The notes under the pieces were generated by a model. That model did not search any database. It saw nothing but the letters and a program-made list of their open reading frames with translations, and had not been told where the DNA came from. Below, one piece after another: positions 44,734 to 54,100 of a stretch of 64,000 nucleotides of DNA. This DNA comes from Halalkalibacter suaedae (GTDB lineage Bacteria > Bacillota > Bacilli > Bacillales > Bacillaceae_D): assembly GCF_017939705.1 (NCBI RefSeq), contig NZ_JAGKSQ010000006.1:124001-188000 (forward strand). Direction: 5' to 3'. Made by a program: the position numbers and the translations under genes. Position 1 is the first letter of the stretch; every line of letters starts with the position of its first letter.

Positions 44734-47700
44734 TTACTTTCTATCTAAAACGAGAATATTCACTGAGTTTGCTGGTAATGTGATGGTTGCAGAATTGCCG
44801 GCTAGCTTGATTTCCGTTTCGGATGGGACAATCTGTTCAGCGTCTTTCTTGTTAACATTTGGCGTGTGAACAAGGGAGGCATCCCCGGTTACAGTCACCC
44901 ATTTTGCCTTATCGGCTATATTCAGATCCTTTAATGAAATTTGTGTTGTTTTCTCAAAAGGATCGGCATTAACAAGTTTAGCATAGACATGCTGCTCATC
45001 CTTCGTAACCGAGTGGAACAAGTCATGATTATACGCTTCTAACTTGTAATCTAACACCTTACTTGTGAACGTACCATCTGTGTACGAGCAAATCAGTCGA
45101 TCTCCTGTACCTCCACCGTAATTCACCGAAATCGTATACGGAGTGTGGTTTGCTAGCTCTTCATAGCAGCTCGAGCGTAGATTACCAGCTGCCGTACTTG
45201 ATGAATAATCACCTAGTGTATATCCTTGAATGCCTTGCTTGTAAACTTTCACACCAGTGGCATTTCCGTTATATCCAACAGCGTATTCAAGCACATCCTT
45301 TTTCTCAGGTGAAATATCCGTTAGGCCTACACCGACATAAAAACCATCGCTGCCCTCGCCTTTTGTTGCATTTACCTCAACCTTATAGTTAGACCAGCTT
45401 TCATTGAGATAGATCCCATTCAATCCACCATTTTGCGCTTGCAACACAAGACCCTTTTCCGAGTCAATTGTATAGCCCTTTGCACCAGGGATCAGATTCC
45501 ATCTCGAATCTAGTTCCTTCGTGAAGTCCTGTTCTAATAGTACAGTGCCATCGATATTATCAGTGACCTTTACATGCTTCACATGAATCTCTGCATTACC
45601 CGTAGCTATTTCAATTCCACCCACTGGTGCGAGCTCTGTTAGCTGTCCGTTGCGATAGGTCGAGAAGGAAGTTCCTAACAATTTCGTGCCAAGGTATTTA
45701 GCAAATAAATGCTGTACATAGTAATTTGGCGTGAACCAGACCGTTTCATCGTCAAACCAAATTAAATCAGGTGTCCAGCGGTACGTTCCATCAGTCAATA
45801 CTTTATTAAATAACGGTGCATATGCGGCTAATCTGACAACATCCGAATTCTTCTCATAGCTTGTCATGATCGCAGCTTCAGCAATAGAACCAGCGAGTGT
45901 ATTCTTATCGGTTGAAGCAAACTCACCAACAAATACCTTCGACGTCTCTGCCTCATTTTGGCTACCGTCCTCTTGATATGCTCTGTAATAATAGTTATAC
46001 CTGTCAGCATTATTCAACAAATACTCGTTTGAGCGGTAATAATGCTCATCAGCAATTGTATCCATATAGTTCGGTTGCTTCTCATACCAAGTGACCGTTT
46101 CTTCGGTGACAGTCTTACCGTCTGTGAAATGAACAGTGGCTGATCCTGTGAGATTACCACTTAAGAATTTCCACCCCTCCTGATACGCATCATCATCTGC
46201 TTGGGCACCGACCGTTGAGAGAATATGCAATTCATAACCAGGATACTGATTTTCCATGTATTCATCGATGGCTGCCTTAAAGTACTCAAAGTTCGCAAAA
46301 AACTCTGTGCCCCAATTTTCGTTACCAACACCTAAATAACGAAGATCAAATGGAGCTTCATGTCCCATCGCTTTTCGTAAAATAGCCCACTCATTCGTCT
46401 CAAAATCCGTGCTGATTGCAAAATCAATTAAATCTGTAAAGCTCTTAACGAAACGTTCTCTAAGCTCTCCACCTGCTGGATTGACATAATCAGATCGAGC
46501 TTGGCAGAGTACCCCGCAAGCCATAACTGGGAGTGGAGTGGCATTTAAGTCCTCGGCTAGTTGAAAATATTCCATATAACCTAACCCCATTGTCATCATA
46601 TATCCCCATACATTAAAGTTTTCTTTACGGAGCTCGATCGCACCTACAGAGTCTTTCCATTCATAGACGTTCTCCCAAATATATGAACCTTCTGAAATAC
46701 ATCCCCCAGGGAAGCGCAGGAAAGTCGGATGTAAATCAACCAATGCATTCACCAAATCTTTTCTCAAGCGGTAGTTTGGATTCCCTTTATAATTGACATG
46801 TGCAGTTTCTGATTGCTCTTCTTCTGAAGCACCCCAGACATCACGAGGCATTAAGGAAACCATATCAATTGATAGCTCACCATCAAAGGTTAACGCAAGC
46901 TGACCAAGTACCGATTTCGTACCAGTTAATTCAATCTTAGAATCAACACCGTATTTTTTCCATGTGTTGCCTTCCTCTACTTGAACTGTGACTTGATCAC
47001 TGATCGGTTCACCATTCTCATCTTGTAGTTGCAATGTAATACTCCCTGCAGATTCAGCTTTCGCCCAGATCGTGAAATCATATTGATCGCCTTCTTTAAT
47101 AAACATCGCACATCCACTGTTAGAATCCGTAAAGCCTTTGTTTATAATCGTGCTCCCTGATGTAACAGTAATATAATGAGAATTAACCTCTTTATCTGTT
47201 ATTCCAAAATACTCGTCCAATCCTCCGGTACTCTTGACTGTTACTTGATCAACATCTCCGTACCAAGCATGCAGTGGTTCATGGTTTCTCCCTGTCGAGC
47301 AACCACACTCACCTGATGTATGTGAGTACGTATCGAATGTGAATGATTCGAACGAACGGTTCTGAACAAGCTCTGCATAAATACCACCGTCTGCTGCATT
47401 ATTGATATCTTCATAGAACAAACCATATAATGTCTCACTAATATCTAAAACATCTTGGCTACCATCAATTGTTACATGATGCGAAGGGATTCCTTGAGGC
47501 AGAACCGAGACTGTAAATTCCTTTTCAGCACGATCATTCCCTTTGCTCAAGATCGCAGTAAGAGTAATGCCCTTCGGTGAATCATTCTCTCGTACTACAC
47601 CTTCATTCGATAACGCTACTTGATCACTAGATTTCCAAGAAACATTAACCTTTCCACCCATTAATGACGAAGGTAACGAAAGATCCTTCGTGACAATTGT

Positions 47701-48486
47701 TACCGGAAACGATAAATATTTATCTTTAGCAAGTGTAACGATCTCTCCATCTGTAAGAGATTCACACATCACCTCAATGACCTCATCCTGTGTCAAACCA
47801 GCCTTGTAGACACGAAAATCCGATAAGGAACCGTTAAAGTCTGGATCTACATCATGCTGAGATCTACCGATATAGTTATGTCTATAGTTGGTTGAGTCAG
47901 CAAACGTGTCAAACCAACTACGCAACTTTTTATAAGTACCACTTGAGGTCTGGCTGATCGAACCGTCTGCCACTACCTCTCCATTAACATAAATAATAGG
48001 ACCCGCACTGCTTAGCGTTCCACCTTCCGTTCCCTGTACTGACATCGCTATATGAATCCATTCTCCTGAAGAATACGTTCTCCCGGCATCAGCAACTAAA
48101 TCTGAATCCGAAAAACAAACTCCACGAAGATTTCTTGATAAGAAAAAGTAAGGTCCTGTTGCATCCTTACCGAAATCGAATAGTCGCTCCCATACATTCA
48201 GGCCTTTTCTTAAATAAACCCATGTACTAACCGTAATTCCAGTAAGATCACTGATATCGCTAAGAAAACCAGAGGGCAGCTGCAAATAAGAATTCGCACT
48301 ATTGCCACCCGCAAGTGTAACTGCCGGTCGACCGTCGACGATTTCTACGATAGGCTTTTTCACACCCTCTGCAGTTGCATCATTACCATGCCCTGAGCTG
48401 TCTTTTCCGACATTGTCATTATCGTCAAAATAATAATGAGCAATGATGCGATCACTAAATGAAATATTCTCTTTGTTTCGTTTCAT
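44734..48486 (-). CDS. Multidomain alpha-L-arabinofuranosidase, GH51
   Basis: A 1250-residue glycosidase. The order is: LamG/concanavalin-like domain (about 10-235), Ig-like domain (about 245-330) and GH51 catalytic region (about 335-960). The GH51 part opens YGLFYEDINNAADGGIYAEL and contains an inserted CBM4-like sandwich (about 405-550), the acid/base Glu in VGNENWG and the nucleophile Glu in VGEFAS. C-terminal beta domains follow, with a second concanavalin-like part (about 990-1150). There is no signal peptide: the first 40 residues are polar and AAAGGGGAG fixes the start. It should release arabinose from arabinan or arabinoxylan pieces. It stands alone, flanked by R1 and R2 repeats, so it may have been acquired. 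Confidence 0.9.
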   Translation of the reverse strand: MKRNKENISFSDRIIAHYYFDDNDNVGKDSSGHGNDATAEGVKKPIVEIVDGRPAVTLAGGNSANSYLQLPSGFLSDISDLTGITVSTWVYLRKGLNVWERLFDFGKDATGPYFFLSRNLRGVCFSDSDLVADAGRTYSSGEWIHIAMSVQGTEGGTLSSAGPIIYVNGEVVADGSISQTSSGTYKKLRSWFDTFADSTNYRHNYIGRSQHDVDPDFNGSLSDFRVYKAGLTQDEVIEVMCESLTDGEIVTLAKDKYLSFPVTIVTKDLSLPSSLMGGKVNVSWKSSDQVALSNEGVVRENDSPKGITLTAILSKGNDRAEKEFTVSVLPQGIPSHHVTIDGSQDVLDISETLYGLFYEDINNAADGGIYAELVQNRSFESFTFDTYSHTSGECGCSTGRNHEPLHAWYGDVDQVTVKSTGGLDEYFGITDKEVNSHYITVTSGSTIINKGFTDSNSGCAMFIKEGDQYDFTIWAKAESAGSITLQLQDENGEPISDQVTVQVEEGNTWKKYGVDSKIELTGTKSVLGQLALTFDGELSIDMVSLMPRDVWGASEEEQSETAHVNYKGNPNYRLRKDLVNALVDLHPTFLRFPGGCISEGSYIWENVYEWKDSVGAIELRKENFNVWGYMMTMGLGYMEYFQLAEDLNATPLPVMACGVLCQARSDYVNPAGGELRERFVKSFTDLIDFAISTDFETNEWAILRKAMGHEAPFDLRYLGVGNENWGTEFFANFEYFKAAIDEYMENQYPGYELHILSTVGAQADDDAYQEGWKFLSGNLTGSATVHFTDGKTVTEETVTWYEKQPNYMDTIADEHYYRSNEYLLNNADRYNYYYRAYQEDGSQNEAETSKVFVGEFASTDKNTLAGSIAEAAIMTSYEKNSDVVRLAAYAPLFNKVLTDGTYRWTPDLIWFDDETVWFTPNYYVQHLFAKYLGTKLLGTSFSTYRNGQLTELAPVGGIEIATGNAEIHVKHVKVTDNIDGTVLLEQDFTKELDSRWNLIPGAKGYTIDSEKGLVLQAQNGGLNGIYLNESWSNYKVEVNATKGEGSDGFYVGVGLTDISPEKKDVLEYAVGYNGNATGVKVYKQGIQGYTLGDYSSSTAAGNLRSSCYEELANHTPYTISVNYGGGTGDRLICSYTDGTFTSKVLDYKLEAYNHDLFHSVTKDEQHVYAKLVNADPFEKTTQISLKDLNIADKAKWVTVTGDASLVHTPNVNKKDAEQIVPSETEIKLAGNSATITLPANSVNILVLDRK

Positions 48487-48568
48487 GAATACTAGCTCCC
48501 CTTTGCCGAATAGAAATAAAGTCTAACTTTCTCTTAATATTAACTAAAGTATTAAATACGTAATATAA

Positions 48569-48583
48569 ATGTAAACGTTAGTT
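48569..48583. promoter_or_regulatory. Possible cre / LacI-family operator
   Basis: ATGTAAACGTTAGTT, 83 bp upstream of the arabinofuranosidase start, matches the broad cre consensus WTGNAANCGNWNNCW at all but one defined position and fits the stricter consensus less well. It would allow carbon catabolite repression by CcpA or control by another LacI-type repressor. Confidence 0.4.
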
Positions 48584-48699
48584 CTATTATAATAGCTAAC
48601 TCGCAATTTTCCTAACAGATTTCTCGATTTTTTTTATCTTTATTTAAAAAAATTCCGTTAGTGAGACATTTTGTAGTATTACCAATTGCCGTGATAAGA

Positions 48700-48804
48700 T
48701 GTTCGCCACCGCTACCGGGATGGGGGGCACGCTTTCCGCAGGAGGGCGTGGAACTAACCGGCTCTGCCGGTGGATTTCCACCTGCCCTCCCATCCCGTCC
48801 GCTT
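48700..48804 (-). repeat. R2 dispersed repeat, copy D (shorter)
   Basis: A 105-bp copy with ccgctaccgggatggggggc, gctttccgcaggagggcgtg, aaccggctctgccggtgga and cctcccatcccgtccgctt. It lacks the tcctcctgc-ggagtcggc segment of the 130-bp copies. It lies between the arabinofuranosidase promoter and the receptor terminator. Confidence 0.85.
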
Positions 48805-48931
48805 AAATAGAGGAGTGGCGGAGTTCACTTACTTTTAACACCCTTATACTCACAAGGGTGAGATAGCAAAAAGCGAAGACCATGAAATATTCTACCTTCT
48901 TATCAAACGACAAAGGATAGATAAGAAAAAA

Positions 48932-48970
48932 CAAAGTACCTTTGAGAATGGATTTCTCAAAGGTACTTTG
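48932..48970 (-). terminator. Terminator of the chemotaxis receptor gene
   Basis: caaagtacctttgagaa/ttctcaaaggtactttg is a perfect 17-bp stem followed on the minus strand by TTTTTTCTTATC. Confidence 0.9.
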
Positions 48971-49003
48971 TCTAATAATAATTACACGATAGGACTTCTT
49001 GGA

Positions 49004-50500
49004 CTATTCTTCCTCTAACTTAAGATCAACAGCAACGGTCTTTTTTAATTGATCTGTTAATTGATCAATTTCGTTTACCTTTTCATTTAGATTAACAATT
49101 TTTTCATTTTGATCTTCTACACTAGCTAAAACCTCTTCAACGGAAGCGTTGAGTTCCTCGGATACACTTGAAACAGAATTGATTTCATCTACAACATTGG
49201 CTGATGAGTTGCTTAGTAGCTCGATTTTATCATTGATATCGCTAGAAAGCTTTTGTAGTTCGTCAACGAATGTTTCAATAGTAAGAAATGCTCCACTCGT
49301 GTCTTCTGTTAACTTCTTGCTATATTTAAACGAATTCTCACTTTCTTTCACTCTTGTCGATGCAGAGGTTACTTTATCTTGTATTAATGAAAGAATTCTT
49401 CCGATTTCATCTGTAGATTGAATCGAATGCTCTGCAAGCTTTCTCACTTCTTGTGCTACAACGGCAAACCCTTTCCCACTCTCGCCAGCACGAGCTGCTT
49501 CGATCGCTGCATTTAGTGCTAACAAATTCGTTTGATCAGCAATTTGAGTAATCGTTTGAAGGATATCACCGACTTTAGTCGTTGATTCACTTAGATCACT
49601 CATTTCCTCCACTGTTAGTTTAAGTGTTTGATCGACTTCATTTATCGTTTGCTTTAAAGATTTCACCTTATTTGATCCATTTATCACAATTTCACTTGTA
49701 TTAACTGCATTATCTCTCATCGCCTTTGCTCTCAAAGATATTTCACTAACTTCTTGATCAACAGAGTGAAGGGCTTCTCCCATTTCAGTTGCGCTATATG
49801 CCTGATTCTCAACACCACCAGCTATTTCATTGAAGGTAGCTGCTAACTCTTTCGAATATGTAGTTGTGGAATCGGAGTGATTCATTAATTGACGGTTTAA
49901 CTCTTCTAGTTTTTTGACTGTAAATCGAACCTGGTCAATCATTTTCTCCATAGATTCCTTCGACTCTACTGCTTCCACAGCAAGTATTTCTGCATTTCTT
50001 TGAATATTCTTGCCAATAATACTTTGTGAGATTAAGAAGATTGTCATTAAAATGAACAGGATATTAAAAGATCCCAAATACACTGGGCTATAGTCGACAA
50101 TTGTCTGTTCACCGTAGTTGATTACAAAATAGTTTGTAATCAGCAAGCCAAAGATCCCTGAAACTAAAACATACCGAAAATTGTGATACAGAGAGATTAT
50201 GATAATGCTGTAGTAAACTAGTAAATACGTTGTAATAGCAGGCCGATTTTCGAGCATAAAAACCGTCATCCCTGCTAGACTAATCAGTAAAACATACGGT
50301 ATCCAATGAACCTTTTTATTTAATTTATGTAATAAAAACACAATCAAAATAGTCATGATTCCAAAGCTAATTCCAATTACATTTATTAGAAAAGGCATTC
50401 CACCAGCAACTAATATAATTGCCGATAATACAACAGAAAGAATGTATAACTTAATTAATAACCAATTTCTCGCTTCGAAAGAATAATCCTTTTTTGACAT
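49004..50500 (-). CDS. Methyl-accepting chemotaxis protein with six-span sensor
   Basis: A 498-residue receptor. Residues about 15-180 form six closely spaced membrane helices with very short loops, so the sensor lies within the membrane. There is no periplasmic ligand domain and no clear HAMP. The signalling domain (about 200-490) is a long coiled coil with the hairpin tip [20 protein letters not shown] followed by [10 protein letters not shown], the CheA/CheW contact site. It would feed the flagellar chemotaxis array. A good AGGAGG precedes the ATG. Single gene. Confidence 0.92.
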   Translation of the reverse strand: MSKKDYSFEARNWLLIKLYILSVVLSAIILVAGGMPFLINVIGISFGIMTILIVFLLHKLNKKVHWIPYVLLISLAGMTVFMLENRPAITTYLLVYYSIIIISLYHNFRYVLVSGIFGLLITNYFVINYGEQTIVDYSPVYLGSFNILFILMTIFLISQSIIGKNIQRNAEILAVEAVESKESMEKMIDQVRFTVKKLEELNRQLMNHSDSTTTYSKELAATFNEIAGGVENQAYSATEMGEALHSVDQEVSEISLRAKAMRDNAVNTSEIVINGSNKVKSLKQTINEVDQTLKLTVEEMSDLSESTTKVGDILQTITQIADQTNLLALNAAIEAARAGESGKGFAVVAQEVRKLAEHSIQSTDEIGRILSLIQDKVTSASTRVKESENSFKYSKKLTEDTSGAFLTIETFVDELQKLSSDINDKIELLSNSSANVVDEINSVSSVSEELNASVEEVLASVEDQNEKIVNLNEKVNEIDQLTDQLKKTVAVDLKLEEE

Positions 50501-50959
50501 ATAATCCTCCTAGATTCTAATGCATACGCCTACTATAATTTACATAATACAACATATTTCCTAATCAAGTACTATTTTATTTAGTAAAATTATACTAGTC
50601 GAGATGTCACTTACATCGTTTTAAAAAAACAAAAAAAGGCTAGCATAAAAATGTTTGAACTAACCTAAAACCTGAACAAAAACAGTTAGCTATACGGACC
50701 CGCTCTTGAAATAAATGCCTTGGACGAAATGTCAGTCAGACTTTATTGTTCTGTCCCCCCAGACAATAGACAAGCAACTTTGAAAAATCACTCTCAAAGA
50801 TGCCCTTAACATTTTTACTTAATTTGGTTGATACCTTAGGTAGGTTCCATATCAAAGTTTTATTGGTAGTTCAAACAAGCTCTTCGCCAATTGTTTGAGC
50901 CTTGTTACCCATATTCGTATTAAGGAAAAAGAGAATGAATTCCCTTCCACCCTCTAATC
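50501..50959. other. Intergenic, possible coding debris
   Basis: A 459-bp stretch upstream of the receptor gene. The minus strand has protein-like pieces (NMGNKAQTIGEELV then a stop, and LSKNVKGIFESDFSKLLVY) without starts. I cannot assign them. No terminator for the minus-strand gene upstream was found here. Confidence 0.3.
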
Positions 50960-51090
50960 AAGCGGACGGGATGGGAGGGCCGACTCCTGCAGGACGGAAA
51001 GGGCAGGTTGAAATCCACCGGCAAAGCCGGTTAGTTCAACGCCCTCCTGCGGAAAGCGTGCCCCCCATCCCGGTAGCGAAGTCGAAGCAT
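50960..51090 (+). repeat. R2 dispersed repeat, copy E
   Basis: A 131-bp copy in the same orientation as copy B, nearly identical to it (agcggacgggatgggagggc, cgactcctgcagga, ccggcaaagccgg, cccccatcccggtagcg). It lies 41 bp downstream of the giant kinase gene. Confidence 0.85.
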
Positions 51091-51131
51091 CTTATTATGG
51101 CAATTAAAATACCTCCACACTTACCTCCTTC

Positions 51132-54100
51132 TCAAAACAAAGCATCCACTTGAATAACAGGTAACTGAATACAGAAAGTTGACCCATCTCCAAGCTTGCT
51201 TTCAGCCCAGATCTCTCCCTCATGTAAAAGAATGATTTCCCTACAAATCGCCAAACCTAACCCATTCCCATTTCTCGATTTCGTAAAGTAGCGATCAAAG
51301 ATAGAAGGCAGCTGATCTTTTGAAATACCTTCCCCACTATCAGTAATAGAAATGATTGCATTTTCTAAAGACTTGTCAAAACGCAAAGAAACAGATATCC
51401 CCCCTGATTCCGTATGTCTAATCGCATTTGAAATAATATTGGAAAACACCTGACTTATTCGTTTCACATCCACTTGAACCATTGGATAATCCCGGCTATT
51501 AATTTCTTCAATCATTAATGTGAAGAATAATCCTTTTCTTTTCACATCATATTCTAGTTGTTCCTTTAATCTCTTAATCAAACGATCAATTGGGATGATA
51601 TCAAAGGAAAAATGGATTTGACCACTTTCTAATCGTGCTAGCTCAAACAAATCATTAATCATCGAATTCAACCCATCTACCCGGTCTATAGATTTCTTTA
51701 AGAAATCTGTCTTTTGTTCTTCTGTTTCGACTACTCCGTCCAGTATCGCTTCGATATACCCTTTAACAGAAGCGATAGGTGTACGCAAATCATGTGAAAT
51801 ATTTGATAGTAAATGGCTGCGTTGCTTCTCAGCCCGCTCTAATTCTTTGTTTGCTTGCTCTAAATGTTGATTGACTTGTTCTATCTCCTGCGTGCGCTCT
51901 TTGACTTTTTCTTCAAGCTTTCCGTAGAGCTCGGCATTTTCAATAGATATAGCTGCTTGTGTTGAGAGAATAGATAAGAATCTAATTCTATCTTGCGTAA
52001 ATGCGTTTGTTGTTTGATTATTTTCCAAATATAAAACACTATTTACCTTCCCTTTATAAATTGCCGGGAGACATAGGATCGATTTGGGTTTATATGTTAA
52101 AACATATGGATCATCAATAAATAGTCCTTCGACAGTTGCATTGTTCAGCACGGTCGCTTCCATACTCTTCACTACATAGTTTACTATCATTGTAGATAGG
52201 CCACTTGACTCCTCAAGTGGTTGAAGAGCATTCGCACCAGCAATTTCTCCATTAACACTTGTGCTTGCAGCAACCAATAATTGATCACCTCTTTTTAGAA
52301 GAAGAACTCCTCTTTCTGCCCCTGCATGCTGCATCGTAATATCCATTAGTTTCTTTACTAGATTTTCTTGAACAATTTCACCTAATATCGCTTGAGATGC
52401 CTTCACAGAAGCATCGATATCGAACTGAGCGACAGATTGAGGAAGACCATATTCATTGATGTTGGGGATATAGCCTTCATACTCTTTCATTAACATATCA
52501 GCTTTTGCATAAGCCCCCCACTTTATATAGCTTCGGTATGCTTCTGCCATATATGCACTTCCAATACCTTCAAGTCCTTTAGAAAAATAGTACCGACCGG
52601 TTGCTTCATTACAAACGGCAACATCCTTGATAAAATTATTATCTTTTGCTGATGTAATAGCTGCGTCATAATTCTCAACTGCTTTTACATGGTTTTCGTC
52701 TATTCTAGCCAGTTCAGCTTCAAGAAGTTTCCACTTATTTAAATAATTCTCTGGACAATGTTTCGACCATTCCCTTAGCTTCTTGGCACTTCTTTTAAGT
52801 CTTTTATATAGTATCTTTTGGCGAGAAGGAGAAGAGTCTTGATACAATCTCGATGCCCAAAGCCCAGCGTAGAAATAATAGTCAGAGATAATAACAAGCG
52901 TTAACCGATTACTAATAAGTCCTTCTAAATGGTCAAACAGTGCCTCAGCATACTCTTCCTTATTGAACAGATAAGACAGTTGCAGTCTTATTGTATAATG
53001 AATAATCTTGACTGAGTCATCTTCTAACACTTGTTCAAACACCCAATTTGTTGCTGTGTTTTCATTCGTTAGAATATCAATCCAATACATAAACTCATTT
53101 AAAAAGCCTTTAGAAACAGCATAACGAATTTGGTCTATAAATAAGATCTGCTTTCTAATTCCTTTTCGTACTTCCTGCAAATGATCTCCCATCATGAAAT
53201 GTGCAATAGCAATAAAGGAGCTATTAGCTCCCGCTAAGCTGATATTCCCCGCATCTATACAATATTGTTGTGACCACTTTAAGTAGTCCAAATTATATTT
53301 AATTGGATGTTTCCAATGGTTCACAAAGCTTCCATAGACAAAATAGACCCTGCCCTTTAACCCAACGTCTCCGCTTCTTTCCGCAAGATCAATCGCAAGC
53401 TTTCCAAACTCATAGCTATTTTCAAAATCACTAAACCCGGCACTTAAAATTAATGCATAGTTATTACAGACCAATGAAGTTATATCTGTAATCCCGTGCT
53501 TGAGAGTGAATCGTAACGCTCTGAGCATTAGAATCGTTGCAAGATTTTGATCAACATGAAATGAGGGTGCATTCATCGTAATCATTGTATGTAACACCAA
53601 TCTTTTTTCTTGATCCTCTAAGGGAGGCAGTGTCAACAAATGATCCGCTTTTTTTCCACGCATGGCTAACTTAACTAGAAGTAACTCTTTCGCTATTATG
53701 GCCTTTGATGGATTTCGCTGAGTATTCCAACCAACTAGTTCGAGCCCTGCAATTCCTGCTTCTACTGCCTCATCGACACGATGAACATGCGTGTAAAGTA
53801 ACACCTTCATTTTATAAATTGATAACCTCTCAACATTTGTATGGACATTTTCTAACACTTTATCAAAAGTACGTTCCGCTTCCTCAAATTGACTATTTAG
53901 ATATTGGCATTCTCCTAAGCCTGTCATTAACTGATTCGTTAATTCATAATTAGACTCCCACGCAGCACCAAGCATTTCATAGGCTATTTGAAAATAATCA
54001 AGTGATTCCTTAAAAGCGGCTGATGCCTTTGCCTGTTCACCAGCTTTCACATTCCATTCTATTAGTGGGACCCATTCACTTTCTGTTAAATAGCCTCTAC

